64,000 nt of DNA, taken from NCBI RefSeq assembly GCF_000758725.1, contig NZ_CP009428.1:5208001-5272000 (forward strand). Direction: 5' to 3'. Below the pieces are notes generated by a model. The model ran no database searches and had not been told where the DNA came from. It saw nothing but the letters and a program-made list of their open reading frames with translations. Position numbers and translations under genes: made by a program. The DNA comes from Paenibacillus odorifer. Its GTDB lineage: Bacteria; Bacillota; Bacilli; Paenibacillales; Paenibacillaceae. Below are positions 1-7,806 of the stretch, in pieces; positions within the stretch are counted from its first letter, which is position 1, and each line of letters begins with the position of its first letter.

Positions 1-1377
1 AATGTAGGGATTATTGCTCTTATCAACCAAAAGGTGCTTGGGCGTGTGGCAGACCATCAGCTGAAGAACCTGCGTCTCATTCCGTATCCTAAGGAAGGCA
101 AATACCATGTGGAATCAGTCCATACCGATAACTTAAAGGACATTAAGGTCAAGACCGGCCATGATAACGAAAATGCCAGCCATTTTTATGAGAATGAAAT
201 TGTAGTCCGTTTTCAGGGAAATGCTCCGACTCAAGGACAGCTCCAGACGATAGTCGCCGATATCCACTGCAAGCAGCCACGCAAGCTGGGATATGCCTAT
301 ATCTTTCGCTCTGAGAAGATGACCTACTATCAGCTGAAATCCTATTTCACCAACAAATGGCATCCCGAGTATACGGAACCTCACTATATGTATTTAACCA
401 ATGATACCATCACTAAAAACGCTGAAGGAACTGTCACTCCTAACGACATGTTATTCTCCACTTACCAATGGAACCTCCCGGCGATTGAAACCGAGCTAGG
501 GTGGAATCTTTCCAAAGGCAGCAAAGAAGTGGTTGTGGCCGTGGTGGATACGGGAGTACAGATTAATCATCCTGATTTACAAGGTAAGCTTTTAACTGGT
601 TATAATGCCATTACCAATGGTTCCACACCCGAGGATGATGTAGGTCACGGTACACATGTATCTGGAATCATTGGCGCACTTGTTAACAACGGGGAAGGTG
701 TAGCTGGCATCAGCTGGTACAATAAGATCCTCCCTGTAAAAGCGCTAGATAACTCAGGTGCCGGAACGACTTATTCCGTAGCAGAAGGTATCATATGGGC
801 AGCTGACAATGGTGCAAAGGTTATTAACTTAAGTTTAGGGAATTATGCCGACTCTCAGTTCCTTCATGATGCGATTAAATACGCCTATGACCGGGACATC
901 GTGCTTGTGTCTGCAGCAGGCAATGATAATACAGAGCGGCCTGGATACCCTGCAGCTTATCCCGAAGTGATTGCAGTGGCTGCTACAAATGCTTCAGGGG
1001 AAAAAGCCTCCTTCTCCAACTACGGCGATTATATTGATGTCGCTGCACCCGGAGAAAGCATCGCAAGCACCTATCCGGACAGTCAATATGCCGCTTTATC
1101 CGGCACGTCAATGGCCAGTCCCCATGTCGCTGCGCTGGCGGGTCTGGTACGTTCACTAAATCCTAATCTGACGAATAAGGAAGTTATGGACCTTATGACC
1201 AAAAACGCTGTGGATCTGGGAACTTCCGGCCATGATAAATATTTTGGCTGGGGTCAGGTCGATATTTATAAAACGCTACAAGCGGCAAGCGGCAATCAAG
1301 TCCCATTGCAGCTTTTCCCTCAACATGTACGCCAGCAAATGAATCAATTAAAACAAAGAACAAATAACACCCCTTAA
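1..1377 (+). CDS. Subtilisin-like S8 serine peptidase, 5' end cut by the window
   Basis: The frame is open from base 1, so the true start lies upstream; the GTG at 34 is only the first in-window start-like codon. Numbered from that GTG, the catalytic Asp is residue 172 (VVDTG), His 205 (GHGTHVSG) and Ser 359 (SGTSMASPH), with the oxyanion Asn at 297 (AAGND). About 160 residues precede the catalytic domain, consistent with part of a prodomain. The protein ends about 75 residues after the Ser with no further domain or anchor. S8 proteases of this kind are normally secreted and processed, but the signal peptide would be outside the window. It converges on the regulator at 1383 with only five bases between the two stop codons. 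Confidence 0.9.
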   Translation, partial: NVGIIALINQKVLGRVADHQLKNLRLIPYPKEGKYHVESVHTDNLKDIKVKTGHDNENASHFYENEIVVRFQGNAPTQGQLQTIVADIHCKQPRKLGYAYIFRSEKMTYYQLKSYFTNKWHPEYTEPHYMYLTNDTITKNAEGTVTPNDMLFSTYQWNLPAIETELGWNLSKGSKEVVVAVVDTGVQINHPDLQGKLLTGYNAITNGSTPEDDVGHGTHVSGIIGALVNNGEGVAGISWYNKILPVKALDNSGAGTTYSVAEGIIWAADNGAKVINLSLGNYADSQFLHDAIKYAYDRDIVLVSAAGNDNTERPGYPAAYPEVIAVAATNASGEKASFSNYGDYIDVAAPGESIASTYPDSQYAALSGTSMASPHVAALAGLVRSLNPNLTNKEVMDLMTKNAVDLGTSGHDKYFGWGQVDIYKTLQAASGNQVPLQLFPQHVRQQMNQLKQRTNNTP

Positions 1378-1382
1378 CCGTG

Positions 1383-2813
1383 TCATTGCAAAAACCGGCC
1401 AAGTAAGTGAAGAAACCGCTGCAACCCTTCCTCCATCTCCGGTTCCTTCATTTGAGAATAGCAAAGACGGATGTGGCGGGAAGGCGTTTCCGCAGAGTAA
1501 CAGACATCACCGGGTAAAAAAGAAATGCTCTCCTGTTCCGCCAAGTCATGCAGGCTTGCGATATCAGGAGAAGGGGGCAGCTCCAGCCAGAGATTAAGTC
1601 CTCCCTCTGGTAGCATATAGTTCACTCCAGGCGGCGCGTACAGCTTCAGAAGCTTCGCCGCCTTTTCCATACGACCACGCAGTGTAATTCGTAGCTGTGC
1701 TGCGTAGGCGTCGTATTTTTCAGCGATGAAGGGTAATACAGCCTTCTGTGTCAGCAAGGGACTTCCTAGGTCACTCGCAGATTTAGCGGCGATCAGCCGG
1801 GATAGAATATTTCCTTCTGCTGCTACACAGGCGATTCGGCAACCAGGAGCAAGTACTTTGCTAAAGCTTTTCATATAGACTACATGTCCATCGGGATCCA
1901 TTGATTTAATCGCCCTAGGTGGAGGTGCATGGAAATATAAATCACTAAATGGGTCATCCTCAACAATGAGGCAACGGTAGCTGCGCGCTAATTCCAGCAG
2001 TCGTTGCCTTCTTGTGATGCTCATAGTTACGCCGCTTGGATTTTGAAAAGTAGGGATGGTATAAATTAGCTTTGGGGGTCTTTGATCACACATTTTTGTA
2101 AGAACATCCACCCGCATCCCTTCACTATCCGTAGGTACAAAAATCATCTCTGCACCTCGTCCCGCAAATACATCAATAGCACCAGTATAGCTAGGCGCCT
2201 CAAGATAGACTGTATCTCCAGGACCAACAAATGTACGAGCCACCAGATCAATGCCTTGCTGGGTCCCGCTGGTTATCATCAAATCGGAAGAAGTTAGCGA
2301 AATCCCACGCGATTTCAAATGTTCTCTCATGACATTCCGCAGCTTAAGATCTCCCTGAAAATTCCCGTAGGTCGCCATAAGCTCCGGTTGCTCTTTGACC
2401 AAGGACGCGTAGGTGTCACCAATATCGTGAAGCGGCAGCAGCTCACTGTGGATGGCGGCTAAATGAAAGGGATATTTCACTTCCGAAACATCAAAATTCC
2501 GCCAAAGCTGAGCCCGCGGCAAATAATCATCATATAAATCCTGCCAGCAACCCTCTTCGTGACGTCTATTATGGGTTGGATCGGCTACAAAGCAGCCTTT
2601 GCCCTGTCTGCAGTAAATAAGTCCTCGTCTCTCAAGCATATCGTAAGCCTTGCTTACTGTAACCTGACTCACGTTCAATGTTATAGCTAGACTTCTAACG
2701 GAGGGCAGCCGGACACCTTGCTGAAGCAGTCCTGATGAGATCCGCTGACTGAGGGTTTCACTGATTTGATGGGGCAGAGTTTTGCTGCCGCTGCGATTCA
2801 AATCGATATGCAT
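1383..2813 (-). CDS. MocR/PdxR-type regulator: GntR winged helix fused to an aminotransferase fold
   Basis: 476 residues. Residues 1-75 are a GntR-like winged helix (RLPSVRSLA, then NVSQVTVSKAYDMLERRG). Residues 110-476 are a fold-type I aminotransferase domain with NPSG at 259-261, EDDPFSDL near 285 and the PLP lysine K319 in SFSK. Family members bind PLP and usually act as transcription factors, not enzymes, often controlling a divergent gene. Here a second PLP enzyme diverges at 2907 and the 93-bp gap carries a two-copy direct repeat. ATG 2813 is preceded by a good GGAGGTGA site. The target is probably the divergent aminotransferase and perhaps itself. The effector cannot be read from sequence. 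Confidence 0.85.
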   Translation of the reverse strand: MHIDLNRSGSKTLPHQISETLSQRISSGLLQQGVRLPSVRSLAITLNVSQVTVSKAYDMLERRGLIYCRQGKGCFVADPTHNRRHEEGCWQDLYDDYLPRAQLWRNFDVSEVKYPFHLAAIHSELLPLHDIGDTYASLVKEQPELMATYGNFQGDLKLRNVMREHLKSRGISLTSSDLMITSGTQQGIDLVARTFVGPGDTVYLEAPSYTGAIDVFAGRGAEMIFVPTDSEGMRVDVLTKMCDQRPPKLIYTIPTFQNPSGVTMSITRRQRLLELARSYRCLIVEDDPFSDLYFHAPPPRAIKSMDPDGHVVYMKSFSKVLAPGCRIACVAAEGNILSRLIAAKSASDLGSPLLTQKAVLPFIAEKYDAYAAQLRITLRGRMEKAAKLLKLYAPPGVNYMLPEGGLNLWLELPPSPDIASLHDLAEQESISFLPGDVCYSAETPSRHIRLCYSQMKEPEMEEGLQRFLHLLGRFLQ

Positions 2814-2828
2814 GAACCCTTCACCTCC

Positions 2829-2857
2829 ACTGTTATATTCAACGCTTTACTGTTATA
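2829..2857. promoter_or_regulatory. Direct repeat ACTGTTATA, likely MocR operator
   Basis: ACTGTTATA occurs at 2829-2837 and again at 2849-2857, exactly 20 bp apart, about two helical turns. MocR regulators are known to bind spaced direct repeats in such divergent gaps. The second copy overlaps the predicted -35 of the aminotransferase promoter. That this is the operator is an inference. Confidence 0.5.
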
Positions 2858-2875
2858 CAGCGCTCCTATTATGAT
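2846..2875 (+). promoter_or_regulatory. Candidate SigA promoter for the aminotransferase gene
   Basis: TTTACT at 2846-2851 and TATGAT at 2870-2875 are separated by 18 bp. The -35 region overlaps the second ACTGTTATA repeat, so a bound regulator would touch polymerase. A site AGGTGGAG at 2890-2897 precedes the ATG at 2907. Confidence 0.4.
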
Positions 2876-2906
2876 AGCATCAAATCGAAAGGTGGAGAAC
2901 TAATTT

Positions 2907-4127
2907 ATGGATATCAAATACTCAACGGCAGCCAATCATCTAGGATCATCAGCAGTTCGGGAGATTCTAAAAGTTACACAGGGCAATGACATCATTTCAC
3001 TTGCAGGCGGGCTGCCTGGGGAGGATTTGTTTCCCTTGGAGGCCGTACGCGATGCCTATAATCGTGTGCTCTCCAGCGATACCTCAGCGCTTCAATATGG
3101 GCTAACCGAGGGTTTTACTCCACTACGTGACAAAATCGCTGAAAGACTTACCCGGCAAGGCATCCCGGTTACATCCTCTGAGATGGTGCTGACTACAGGC
3201 TCACAGCAAGCTATAGATCTGTTATGCAAAATATTGCTGGATCCCGGCGATGCAGTTTTTGTGGAAGCGCCCACCTATCTGGCAGCACTACAGGTACTCG
3301 GTTCTTACCGGGCTGCTATTCATACGATACCAAACGACGAACATGGCATTCTGCCAGATCAATTGGAGGAGCAGATTCGGGTACATCGGCCAAAACTGCT
3401 CTACGCAGTTCCGACCTTCAACAATCCGTCTGGAGCAACCTGGAGTAAAGAGCGCCGCGAGCAGGTGGTTGAAATCTGCCGCCGTTACAGTGTTCTTATT
3501 CTAGAGGACAATCCCTATGGAGAAATAACCTTTGATGAAGATAAAACTCTATATCCCCCCTCACTAGCCTCCATCGATAGAAGCTTCGGCGGGGATTATT
3601 GTGTAGTCTACACAGGGACCTTCTCCAAAATCGTCGCCCCTGCCCTGCGCACGGGTTGGATTATCGGCGATTCCGAACTAATCAAGACCATCGCCAAGGC
3701 GAAGCAAGCAGCCGATCTGCATTCCAGCACCATCGACCAGCGTGCTTTAGATGAACTGCTATTACATTTTGATATTGAGCAGCATATCCGCCTCATCTCA
3801 AGAGAGTATCATTCGCGTATGAAGCTCCTGTCCGCGGAGCTCAGATCACATAACTGGGAAGGAGCATATTTCCTTGAACCAAGAGGCGGCATGTTCCTAT
3901 GGCTTACACTTTCCGAAGAGATTAACACTAAGGAATTACTCCCGCTGGCAGTGGAAAACGGAGTAGCGTTTGTTCCAGGAGAGGTATTCTATTCAGCGGA
4001 GCCTCACAAAAGCAAAATGCGCCTTAACTTCACGCATACGCCACCCGAACTAGTTCCTGTTGCTGTTCAACGTCTAGAGAAAGCATTGGTTCAATGGCAG
4101 CAAAATCAAAACATCGTTCGGTCGTGA
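2907..4127 (+). CDS. PLP-dependent aminotransferase, class I/II (2-aminoadipate/aromatic type)
   Basis: 406 residues, the usual length for this subfamily. It begins with SLAGGLPGEDLFP (residues 31-43), which marks the LysN/ARO8-like branch. It has FNNPSG at 171-176, EDNPYGEI near 200-207 and the Schiff-base lysine K241 in GTFSK, followed by the phosphate-binding Arg in ALRTGW. It transfers amino groups between an amino acid and a 2-oxo acid; the exact substrate (2-aminoadipate, aromatic or branched-chain) cannot be decided from motifs. It diverges from the MocR regulator, which probably controls it. The start is supported by AGGTGGAG nine bases upstream. A strong terminator follows at 4169. 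Confidence 0.85.
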   Translation: MDIKYSTAANHLGSSAVREILKVTQGNDIISLAGGLPGEDLFPLEAVRDAYNRVLSSDTSALQYGLTEGFTPLRDKIAERLTRQGIPVTSSEMVLTTGSQQAIDLLCKILLDPGDAVFVEAPTYLAALQVLGSYRAAIHTIPNDEHGILPDQLEEQIRVHRPKLLYAVPTFNNPSGATWSKERREQVVEICRRYSVLILEDNPYGEITFDEDKTLYPPSLASIDRSFGGDYCVVYTGTFSKIVAPALRTGWIIGDSELIKTIAKAKQAADLHSSTIDQRALDELLLHFDIEQHIRLISREYHSRMKLLSAELRSHNWEGAYFLEPRGGMFLWLTLSEEINTKELLPLAVENGVAFVPGEVFYSAEPHKSKMRLNFTHTPPELVPVAVQRLEKALVQWQQNQNIVRS

Positions 4128-4168
4128 ATAACTGCTCATAATCAATAGCCACGATAGCTAATTAAAAC

Positions 4169-4207
4169 GGCTTCTCCATCCTTTATTGGCCGGAGAAGCC
4201 ATTTTTT
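4169..4207 (+). terminator. Rho-independent terminator of the aminotransferase gene
   Basis: GGCTTCTCC (4169-4177) pairs with GGAGAAGCC (4192-4200) across a 14-base loop and is followed by a T run (4202-4207). Confidence 0.85.
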
Positions 4208-4768
4208 GTGAGCAGATTTCTGCGTTTTCACTTTTGCGCATTTGCAGAATGTTACCTTTACGCATTTCTGCAAATCAAATTTTCGCATTTCTACTTTTAG
4301 CATTTTTGCAAATCTCATTTCGCAATTCCACATTGAGCGTTTCTGCTCAGCTTATTTCGTATCTTCACATTTCACATTCAGCGATTTTCACACGTCATAT
4401 TTCTGATTTCCACATTTCAGCGCCTCTACAGATCACATTTTCCTATTTCCACATTCAGCAATTTTTGCTCGTCATATATCGCATTCCACATTTCAGCCTC
4501 TCTACACATCTCATTTTCGTATTTCCCCATTCAGCAATTTTTACACATCACATATCGCATTCCCACATTTCGCCGTCGGCATCACCAAACATCCTTTAGT
4601 TACTCAACACATCTGCCATTCAACTAATCCGATTTCACAGCGAAGTTACAGCCAGAGGTTACAATTGATATTTTGCTACTAACTCCAATCTTCCCGCAGA
4701 AGATTAGCCAAGCTCCGCATTGCGCAGTTTGCTAGCTACTAATCTAATTCTGGCGTCAAAGTAACTAT
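4208..4768. other. Gene-free pyrimidine-rich intergenic stretch
   Basis: No credible gene on either strand. The + strand is strongly T/C-rich and full of short variants of CATTTC and CACATT. Open frames across it encode only low-complexity peptides without ribosome binding sites. It contains the 76-bp repeat described separately at 4373-4574; from about 4580 to 4768 nothing is recognised. Confidence 0.7.
4373..4574. repeat. Imperfect tandem repeat, unit about 76 bp, 2.6 copies
   Basis: Units begin at 4373, 4450 and 4526 with C(A/C)CATTCAGC(A/G)ATTTT and continue through a CATAT(T/C) block and a block ending in CTATTTC or GTATTTC. Copies two and three are the more alike. The third is cut short near 4574. 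Confidence 0.75.
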
Positions 4769-4856
4769 GGAGTTCTGGAGTTCTGGAGTTCTGGAGTTCT
4801 GGAGTTCTGGAGTTCTGGAGTTCTGGAGTTCTGGAGTTCTGGAGTTCTGGAGTTCT
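4769..4856. repeat. Octamer microsatellite GGAGTTCT, 11 perfect copies
   Basis: Eleven uninterrupted 8-bp units run from 4769 to 4856, then decay into GAGTTCGG-type units up to about 4875. No gene with a plausible start spans it; an open frame on the minus strand is just the repeat translated. Perfect tandem octamers are prone to slippage. Confidence 0.95.
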
Positions 4857-4883
4857 GAGTTCGGGAGTTCGGGAGGTTCGTAT

Positions 4884-5060
4884 CGGACCCCAGCGCTCTT
4901 ATTTGCATCAATTCCGCTCATTTAGTTTGCTATCGGACTCCATAGTCACTATTGGATTCAAAACGCCCGATATCCACCCTGTTTATGCCGAATAACGGCT
5001 CTCCAGTCCGAAACTCCTCCAAAAAGGCATAAAATACACAAATAGCTGCATCTCGGTCCG
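4884..5060. repeat. 177-bp four-module element, copy A
   Basis: Two forward 20-bp modules (4884-4903, 4934-4953) and two inverted ones (4991-5010, 5041-5060), separated by 30, 37 and 30 bp. Each module reads CGGAC, six bases, G, four bases, TATT in its own orientation. The same geometry recurs at 42194 and 51879. This copy sits between the octamer array and the heptamer array, in the gap between the convergent aminotransferase and rnpB genes. It is the most diverged copy: modules 1 and 4 agree at 12 of 20 positions. Confidence 0.9.
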
Positions 5061-5068
5061 TTAGCATA

Positions 5069-5287
5069 TCAGCTCATCAGCCCATCAACCATCTGCCATC
5101 TGCCATCAGCCATCAGCCATCAGCCATCAGCTCATCAACCACCAGTCATCAGCCCATCAGCTCATCAACCACCAGCCACCAGCCATCAACAATCAGCTCA
5201 TCAACCACCAGCCACCAGTCATCAGCTCATCAACCACCAGCCATCAGCCATCAGCTCATCAACCACCAGTCATCAGCCCATCTGCCG
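5069..5287. repeat. Degenerate heptamer array, CATCAGC type
   Basis: About 31 units of roughly 7 bp, mostly GCCATCA, GCTCATC, AACCACC and similar, giving a C/A-rich + strand. A longer phrase, CTCATCAACCACCAG, recurs about every 30-65 bp, so the array shows higher-order duplication. It is non-coding. Confidence 0.9.
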
Positions 5288-5395
5288 CTAGCAATTCTTT
5301 TAAAAAATCCAATTTCTGCATCTCACATTTCTAAACACCTGCATTTTCACGCATTCACTGCTTTATATATTTGCCTTATCCGCATTTGTTTGCAA

Positions 5396-5435
5396 CAAAA
5401 AAGGCGACGTAGCCGGGTTACCGGGATACGTCGCC
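5396..5435 (-). terminator. Terminator of rnpB
   Basis: On the minus strand GGCGACGTA pairs with TACGTCGCC around an inner stem-loop, then a run of T (A run 5396-5402 on +). It lies about 35 bases past the end of the RNase P RNA. Confidence 0.85.
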
Positions 5436-5467
5436 GTTTGTATGGTGTTGTTATTATAACGTTGCAG

Positions 5468-5878
5468 TTAGGAAAGTTTGCCGTAAGCCGGGTTCTGTGC
5501 TCGTCGTGGTTCGATCGGGAACTACCCTCCCACCATAAGCGACAATCATCTATCTAGGCCATACATTACTGCACAGCTCCAGCGACCAACCTAGACGCGC
5601 CTCAGGCTAAGGCTGCTTATTCAGCTGCGTCTCATTAGGTCTTGCTCCAGATGGGGTTTACCAGGAACGAAGTCACCAGCGTTCCTCGGGGTCTCTTACA
5701 CCTCGGTTCCATCCTTGCCTGTGCCGCCCTAAGGCGGCCATCGGCGGTCCATTTCTGTGGCACTATCCTTCAGCTCGCGCCGACTGGACGTTATCCAGCA
5801 TCCTGCCTTATGGAGCCCGGACTTTCCTCCCGTGACGTCTTCACGTCACCGGCGATTGTCTGTCAAACTTTCCGAACA
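5468..5878 (-). ncRNA. rnpB: RNase P RNA, class A type
   Basis: Catalytic RNA of ribonuclease P, which matures tRNA 5' ends. Read on the minus strand, helix P1 is GGAAAGTTTG (5873-5864) with CAAACTTTCC (5480-5471). The universal P4 strand GAGGAAAGTCCGGGCTCC lies near 5830-5812, ACCGCCGATGGCC is present, and AGAACCCGGCTTACGG lies near the 3' end. The ACCGCCGATGGCC block, the P13/P14-like hairpin with GCTGGTGAC, and GGTAAACCCCATC followed by GGAGCAAGACC match the ancestral class A layout known from Escherichia coli. The Bacillus class B layout does not fit. Ends are placed a few bases outside P1 and are approximate. It has its own promoter and terminator. Confidence 0.95.
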
Positions 5879-5887
5879 ACATTATAT

Positions 5888-5916
5888 ATTATACAGACAT
5901 CACATGTCTGGCACAA
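5888..5916 (-). promoter_or_regulatory. rnpB promoter with a palindromic spacer
   Basis: On the minus strand TTGTGC (5916-5911) and TATAAT (5893-5888) are separated by exactly 17 bp. The spacer itself is a palindrome, CAGACAT-GTG-ATGTCTG. The predicted transcription start falls near 5880, matching the 5' end of the RNA. Confidence 0.65.
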
Positions 5917-5935
5917 GCATTATTAAATGGCAATT

Positions 5936-7051
5936 TTATAGGAACTTAAATGGCTCCGTATTCACCTGCGAAGCATGTACAGCTGTATCATACTTATGCT
6001 CGGCCAATTTTCCAGCCATCCACTCCGCTACTTTCTCTTTCATGATCTTCTCCGCATTATGTCCCGGATCAATCAGAGTGATTCCGGCGAGCGCAGCATC
6101 CTGAACTGTATGATAATCCAGATCCCCAGTAACCAGGACATCCGCACCACGGAAAATAGCACTGTTATAATACTTTCCACCCGAGCCACCGAGAACAGCG
6201 GCTTTACGAATCGGACGGTCCAAATCACCAACAACCCGTACATGGTCTACCTTCAGACCTTTTTTTACCGTCTCCACGAATTGTCCAAGGGTTGTAGGCT
6301 CTTTGAGCTTTCCTACCCTCCCAAGTCCTAAGCTGCGGCCCTTAAGATCCATTGAATATAAATCATAGGCAACCTCTTCATAAGGATGGGCCTTAAGCAT
6401 AGCCTGCACCACTTTATTGCGGATGGAGTGCGGGACGATCGTCTCAATACGAATTTCCTCGGCACGTTCCATCTTACCTTTTTCCCCGATATAAGGATCC
6501 GTGCCTTCTCCTGGAATAAAAGTACCGTATCCCTCGATATTGAAGCTGCAATGACTATAGTTGCCAATTGCCCCTGCTCCAGCATTCAGGATAGCATCCA
6601 GAACCTTCTGATGATGATCCTTCGGCACAAATACTACCAGCTTTGATAATTGCTCTGAATGAATGTCTTTGATGGGTACTCCGTTTTCTATGCCAAGAGC
6701 TTCCGCCATCCAATCATTCATTCCACCCTCGGTAACATCCAGATTCGTGTGGCTGATGTACACCGCAATGTCATTCTTGATTAATTTTTCATACATTTTG
6801 CCCGTCGGTGTGTCTGTCTGGATTCCTTGCAATGGACGGAAAATAATCGCATGATGCGCAATAATCAAATTGCAGCCTAGACGAATCGCTTCTTCAACTA
6901 CCTCATCATTCACATCTAAAGCAACTAATACATTAGTTATTTCTTTTTGCAGCGTGCCCAGTTGAAGGCCAATTTTGTCCCAATCCTCAGCTAAATGCTT
7001 AGGAGCCAGTTGCTCCATATACTGAATTACTGTTTGTCCCTTGGCAAACAT
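5936..7051 (-). CDS. yqfO: Nif3-like dinuclear metal-centre protein (YqfO family)
   Basis: 371 residues, the length of Gram-positive YqfO, with the Nif3 fold split by a central PII-like insert (about residues 130-230). Metal-ligand motifs are visible: the His pair in LIIAHHAIIF, HTNLDVTEGGMN, and DPGHNAEK near the C terminus. Family members form hexamers with two metal ions per subunit. Some are called GTP cyclohydrolase 1 type 2, but the cellular role is not settled. The gene overlaps trmK by 25 bases, an arrangement that suggests coupled translation, as in B. subtilis. ATG 7051 follows GGAGGTG. Confidence 0.9.
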   Translation of the reverse strand: MFAKGQTVIQYMEQLAPKHLAEDWDKIGLQLGTLQKEITNVLVALDVNDEVVEEAIRLGCNLIIAHHAIIFRPLQGIQTDTPTGKMYEKLIKNDIAVYISHTNLDVTEGGMNDWMAEALGIENGVPIKDIHSEQLSKLVVFVPKDHHQKVLDAILNAGAGAIGNYSHCSFNIEGYGTFIPGEGTDPYIGEKGKMERAEEIRIETIVPHSIRNKVVQAMLKAHPYEEVAYDLYSMDLKGRSLGLGRVGKLKEPTTLGQFVETVKKGLKVDHVRVVGDLDRPIRKAAVLGGSGGKYYNSAIFRGADVLVTGDLDYHTVQDAALAGITLIDPGHNAEKIMKEKVAEWMAGKLAEHKYDTAVHASQVNTEPFKFL

Positions 7052-7806
7052 TGTAGCACCTCCGTAATTTCCCTGATCTGACCTTGAATCTGTTTCCGTT
7101 TATTCTCAGCAGATTCTAGTTCTGAACGTGACAACGATGTTAAAATGCCTTCCAATTTCTGAATCTCACCCTGCCACTTAGCAAAAAACACAGCATTTGG
7201 CGCTTGAAGCAGCCATGGTCCCATTTGCAGCAAGGCCTCTTGCCCAAGGACCTTAGTGGAATCCCCCAAGGTTAAGTCACGATATACACTTTCATTTGTA
7301 ATTCCAGCGTCCGTATTTTCTGGTACAGCCGTCAATACTTCATATAACTTCCCGTCTTCTTCCAAAATTCTCTCAGCTACGAGTACCCATTTATTATTTA
7401 ATAACCAGCGGCGCAAAATATCCTCGCCTACATTCGGCTGAAGCAAAAGGGTTGTAACATCCTTTAGCTTACCTTGGCTTTGACCCCGGTCCAGAATCGC
7501 GGCAATTAATGCGCCTCCCATACCAGCAATCGTGATACAATTGACTTCACCAGGTTCCAGAACCTCAAGGCCGTCTCCTCGGCGCACCGAGATCACCTTC
7601 CCTAGTCCAGCCTCTGCAACGCCCTTACAAGCAGCATCAAAGGGACCCGGGTTTACTTCACCTGCAATTGCAAACACAGCCTTACCGCTTTCGACAGCGG
7701 CCACAGGAAGCAAGGCATGATCGGAACCGATATCTGCTAATCTGCTTCCTTGCGGAATTTGCTCCAGCAATTGCTGAAGCCGATCTGATAATTTCACATT
7801 GTTCAT
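7027..7806 (-). CDS. trmK: tRNA (adenine(22)-N1)-methyltransferase
   Basis: From ATG 7806 the protein has 259 residues. It begins MNNVKLSDRLQQL as in B. subtilis TrmK and has the SAM-binding motif LADIGSDHALLP at about residues 22-33, EVNPGPF, and the motif-IV-like ITIAGMGG. The C-terminal 60 residues form a predicted coiled coil, as in the family. It methylates A22 of tRNA. An in-frame start at 7896 would add 30 unrelated residues inside the upstream gene and is rejected. GGTGG precedes 7806. The ATG overlaps the stop of the upstream membrane-protein gene (ATGA). Confidence 0.9.
   Translation of the reverse strand: MNNVKLSDRLQQLLEQIPQGSRLADIGSDHALLPVAAVESGKAVFAIAGEVNPGPFDAACKGVAEAGLGKVISVRRGDGLEVLEPGEVNCITIAGMGGALIAAILDRGQSQGKLKDVTTLLLQPNVGEDILRRWLLNNKWVLVAERILEEDGKLYEVLTAVPENTDAGITNESVYRDLTLGDSTKVLGQEALLQMGPWLLQAPNAVFFAKWQGEIQKLEGILTSLSRSELESAENKRKQIQGQIREITEVLQCLPRDKQ

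Noticed and set aside
4186..4599. 137-codon open frame on +
   Set aside because: No ribosome site, low-complexity Ser/His/Ile/Phe sequence, and it runs over a non-coding tandem repeat.
4739..4921. Open frame on - spelling repeated ELQNSRTP
   Set aside because: It is simply the octamer microsatellite translated, without a ribosome site.
5069..5287. CRISPR array
   Set aside because: Units are 7 bp and contiguous without unique spacers; there are no cas genes.
5642..6104. Open frames on + over the RNase P RNA and yqfO end
   Set aside because: They cover a structured RNA gene and a real gene on the other strand.
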